36,919 nt of DNA from Paracoccus sp. (in: a-proteobacteria) (GTDB lineage Bacteria > Pseudomonadota > Alphaproteobacteria > Rhodobacterales > Rhodobacteraceae), in NCBI GenBank assembly GCA_030538705.1, contig JAUNTL010000021.1:1-36919 (forward strand), written 5' to 3'. Every line of letters begins with the position of its first letter. The stretch's first letter is position 1. Below the pieces are notes generated by a model that did no database searches, had not been told where the DNA came from, and saw only the letters and a program-made list of their open reading frames with translations. Of the stretch, positions 34,699 to 36,919 are shown one piece after another. Both the position numbers and the translations under genes were made by a program.

Positions 34699-35738
34699 CA
34701 GCCCCGCCCCAGCAGCCGCGCCAGCGGCACACGGTCGCGCTTGCGCGTCAGTTCAAAGAGACCCATCGCGGTCCAGCCCGACAGCACGCAATCGGGACCA
34801 TCAGGGCGAAAGGCCTTTTTCAGCTCCTGCTCGATCGTTCCACGCTCGCGGCGCGAGACCGGGGCAAAGTCGATCACCACCTGCCCACCCAGCCCGCGCA
34901 GGCGCAGCTGGCGCGGCAGCTCGCGCGCAAGCGCAATATTGGCCTTTAGCGCGGCGGCCGGCGAGTGATCCGACCCGGTGTTGACATCGACGGCGACAAG
35001 GGCGCGCGTCGGCTCGATAAAGGCCGAGGCCCCGCCGGGCAGCGTGATCGCCGGGCCGGAGAATGCCCGGATCGCGGCGGCCTCGTCTTCGGGAAAATCA
35101 TCACATTCGCGCAGCGAATCGGGCGCGGGATCGGCCCAGTCCCGCCAGACCGTATCGGCGGGCGCGGGCGCATCCAGCAACAATTCGGGCGCACCCTCGA
35201 CATCCGCCGCGATCGCCATGGCCAGATCAAGGATCTGCGCCAGCTCGTCCGCGATCTCATCGTCCGGGGCCTGCCCCGCGGCGCTGCGCAGGATCAGCCC
35301 GCAGTTGCGCCCGTCCAGAACCGCCTCGCCCATCGCAGTCAGGGCGGCACGCTGGTCCGGGTCGCGGATTGCACGCGAGACGTTAACGCCCGGTGCCGAG
35401 GGCGTCGCGATGGCGAAACGGCCCCGGATCAGCAGGCGCGCGCTCAGCGGCACGGCCTTGCCCGGCTCGGCCACACCGCTGACCTGCACCAGAATCATCT
35501 GCCCCTCGCCAAGGCCCGAGCGATCCCGCAGATAACCGCTTGCCCCGTCCGGCAGGGTCACAAAAACGCCCCCCTGTCCCTTGAGCAGACGGTTCACGCG
35601 GCCGCGCAGAATGGCGCCGGGGGCAAAAGGCACGGCCTCGCCGGGATCAATCGTCAGATCCTCCAGCCGTCCGTCGACAAATAACGCGGCGGCATCAAGG
35701 CCGCCAAGGCGGCCCAGAATGATCTCGCGGCCCTTCAT
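34698..35738 (-). CDS. short ribonuclease E/G family protein
   Basis: A 346-residue member of the RNase E/G family, much shorter than RNase E and also shorter than E. coli RNase G (489 residues). It keeps an N-terminal S1-like region ([20 protein letters not shown]) and the DNase I-like catalytic core: Asp251 and Asn253 in [12 protein letters not shown] and Asp290 in [12 protein letters not shown] match the magnesium-binding residues of RNase E. The zinc-link CPxC motif and the C-terminal scaffold are absent, so the tetramer of RNase E is unlikely. Such short forms sit between maf and yacG in Rhodobacterales. ATG 35738 overlaps the maf stop (ATGA). It probably processes rRNA, tRNA or mRNA, but the target is not shown. 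Confidence 0.9.
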   Translation of the reverse strand: MKGREIILGRLGGLDAAALFVDGRLEDLTIDPGEAVPFAPGAILRGRVNRLLKGQGGVFVTLPDGASGYLRDRSGLGEGQMILVQVSGVAEPGKAVPLSARLLIRGRFAIATPSAPGVNVSRAIRDPDQRAALTAMGEAVLDGRNCGLILRSAAGQAPDDEIADELAQILDLAMAIAADVEGAPELLLDAPAPADTVWRDWADPAPDSLRECDDFPEDEAAAIRAFSGPAITLPGGASAFIEPTRALVAVDVNTGSDHSPAAALKANIALARELPRQLRLRGLGGQVVIDFAPVSRRERGTIEQELKKAFRPDGPDCVLSGWTAMGLFELTRKRDRVPLARLLGRG

Positions 35739-36319
35739 GGCGCCTCCATCCGCGCGGCGCGCAGCAGGGTTACGGTCTCGGCCAGCGGCAGGCCGACAAC
35801 GCCGGTAAATGAGCCGCTGATCCAGCTGACAAAGCCGCCCGCGCGCCCTTGGATCGCATATCCGCCGGCCTTGCCCTGCCATTCGCCACTGGCGAGATAG
35901 GCGGCAATTTCAACCTGTTCCAAGGGTCTCAGGCGAACCTGCGTCTCGACCAGACGGGTCCAGCACCGCCCGTCGCGACGCAGCGTGACCGCCGTCAGCA
36001 CGCGATGGCGCCGCCCCGACAGCAGGCGCAGGAACTCGCCCGCCTCATCCGCGTCGGCGGGTTTGCCCAGAATGCGGCGGCCGGCGCTGACGACCGTATC
36101 GGCGGCCAGCACGATCTCGCCGGGATTGGCGGGAATGGCGGCGGCCTTTTCGTCGGCCATGCGGCGGGCATAGCTGCGCGCGGCCTCGCCCCGGTGCGGG
36201 GTTTCGTCGATATCCGCGGGACGGATCTCGTCGGGGATGACGCCGATCTGGGCCAGCAGTTCAAGCCGCCGGGGGCTGGCCGAGCCAAGGAACAGGCGCG
36301 GCGTGGCGGGCTGGCCCAT
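35735..36319 (-). CDS. maf: Maf-family nucleoside triphosphate pyrophosphatase
   Basis: A 194-residue Maf protein that hydrolyses non-standard or surplus nucleotides. It opens [20 protein letters not shown] (phosphate-binding SxSPRR), carries the catalytic Asp74 in [18 protein letters not shown], and ends [20 protein letters not shown] then GVVGLPL, the pattern of the YhdE-type dTTP/UTP pyrophosphatases. I use ATG 36319, just before the family start, though its ribosome-binding site is poor. GTG 36394 overlaps the infA stop (GTGA) and would add a 25-residue Pro/Arg/Ala-rich tail without family similarity; coupling to infA makes it a real alternative. Confidence 0.93.
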   Translation of the reverse strand: MGQPATPRLFLGSASPRRLELLAQIGVIPDEIRPADIDETPHRGEAARSYARRMADEKAAAIPANPGEIVLAADTVVSAGRRILGKPADADEAGEFLRLLSGRRHRVLTAVTLRRDGRCWTRLVETQVRLRPLEQVEIAAYLASGEWQGKAGGYAIQGRAGGFVSWISGSFTGVVGLPLAETVTLLRAARMEAP

Positions 36320-36390
36320 ATCGGGGTCACGCCCGGCAGCAGGCCGCGCCGGCACATGCCGCGCGGCCACAGCAGGGGCGCGCGGCCCGC

Positions 36391-36609
36391 TCACTTGAAG
36401 CGGTAATTGATCCGGCCCTTGCTCAGATCATAGGTGTTCATCTCGACCTGAACCTTGTCGCCGGCCAGAACACGGATGCGGTTCTTGCGCATCTTTCCTG
36501 CCATATGCGCGATGATCTCATGGCCGTTTTCCAGCTCGACCCGGAACGTCGCGTTAGGCAGGAGTTCCTTAACGACGCCTGGGAATTCGAGCATTTCTTC
36601 CTTGGCCAT
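36391..36609 (-). CDS. infA: translation initiation factor IF-1
   Basis: A 72-residue OB-fold protein, [20 protein letters not shown] through GRINYRFK, nearly the consensus for alphaproteobacterial IF-1. It binds the ribosomal A site and helps IF-2 and IF-3 start translation. AAGGAG lies five bases before ATG 36609; the GTG six bases upstream overlaps that site and is not used. It is the first gene of the infA-maf-RNase-yacG string, which is then followed by tRNA-Phe. Confidence 0.97.
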   Translation of the reverse strand: MAKEEMLEFPGVVKELLPNATFRVELENGHEIIAHMAGKMRKNRIRVLAGDKVQVEMNTYDLSKGRINYRFK

Positions 36610-36652
36610 GGTCACTCCTTGACAGCTCGCCCGAGGGAATACGGGCGCAGGT

Positions 36653-36681
36653 TAAATGCGTCCGCTGCGCGGTATTTTCAA
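36653..36681 (-). promoter_or_regulatory. candidate infA promoter
   Basis: TTGAAA (36681-36676) and CATTTA (36658-36653) on the minus strand are 17 bases apart, about 44 bases ahead of the infA ATG. A larger hairpin lies upstream at 36700-36733: GCATCATT pairs with AATGATGC, with TCAC-AAGC-GTGA nested inside. I see no gene between 36610 and the end of the window. Confidence 0.35.
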
Positions 36682-36865
36682 GGGAAAAAGCGATCTCGGG
36701 CATCATTGGCATCACAAGCGTGACAAATGATGCATGCCGGCGGGGTGAAAAGGCGGTCTGGCGGCAAGGTCGCGTGATATATCCCGCGCCCAGGAAACGG
36801 GCGGCCGAATGGACCGGTGCCGGCGTGAAGCAGCACGATATCCGGGCCATGCCCCGGCAGTTTGA

Positions 36866-36919
36866 CCTGCCACCTCTGCCTTTCGCATCCGCCTTTCGCG
36901 TCTGCCTGCCACGTCTGCC
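36866..36919. repeat. degenerate 13-bp tandem repeat running off the window
   Basis: Four consecutive 13-base units: CCTGCCACCTCTG, CCTTTCGCATCCG, CCTTTCGCGTCTG, CCTGCCACGTCTG, then CC at the edge. Units 1 and 4 differ at one base and units 2 and 3 at two. The period is not a multiple of three, so a coding repeat is unlikely. The total extent cannot be seen. Confidence 0.5.

Overview
The window is GC-rich, densely coded alphaproteobacterial DNA, most like a member of the Rhodobacteraceae close to Paracoccus. This rests on protein character (a MetRS with an FSTSQ variant of KMSKS, LIV, TRAP and Fbp transporters) and on the order infA-maf-RNase E/G-yacG-tRNA-Phe. It reads as ordinary chromosome. 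I see no insertion sequence, integrase, phage gene or CRISPR array. I called 27 protein genes and one tRNA.

Layout. 1-7.2 kb: 5' end of metH facing metG; a secreted protein of unknown function facing an arginase; then a 27-residue membrane peptide, an XpaC-like membrane protein and truA, with a lipoprotein converging on truA. 7.6-10.9 kb: carB on the minus strand. 11.1-14 kb: a sulfotransferase-like protein, a FadR-type GntR regulator and a DapA-superfamily lyase with an inverted repeat in front of it. 14.1-19.4 kb: a MarR regulator followed by a complete branched-chain-type (LIV) ABC importer, with a 16-bp perfect palindrome between regulator and transporter. 19.8-25.5 kb: a GMC alcohol dehydrogenase divergent from a complete TRAP importer (DctP-Q-M) and an IclR regulator, which looks like a catabolic module for one unknown compound. 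25.7-29.3 kb: a ferric-iron ABC importer (FbpA-B-C type) in which the permease seems to start at CTG. 29.5-34 kb: a three-gene membrane operon (HdeD-like, AI-2E/PerM-like, CLC chloride channel) divergent from a phospholipase D/cardiolipin synthase-like protein. 34.4-36.6 kb: tRNA-Phe(GAA), yacG, a short RNase E/G, maf and infA, the last four overlapping or nearly so. The right end holds a degenerate 13-bp tandem repeat that runs off the window.

How it fits together. Housekeeping blocks flank several independent uptake modules: LIV with MarR, TRAP with IclR and a dehydrogenase, Fbp iron, and a lyase with GntR. Each has its own regulator or dyad except the iron operon, where I could not identify an iron box. 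I did not find a clearly new multi-gene system. The points most worth checking are the CTG start of the iron permease, the HdeD/AI-2E/CLC operon as a possible acid or ion stress unit, the 27-aa peptide ahead of xpaC, and the dyads in front of the uptake operons.
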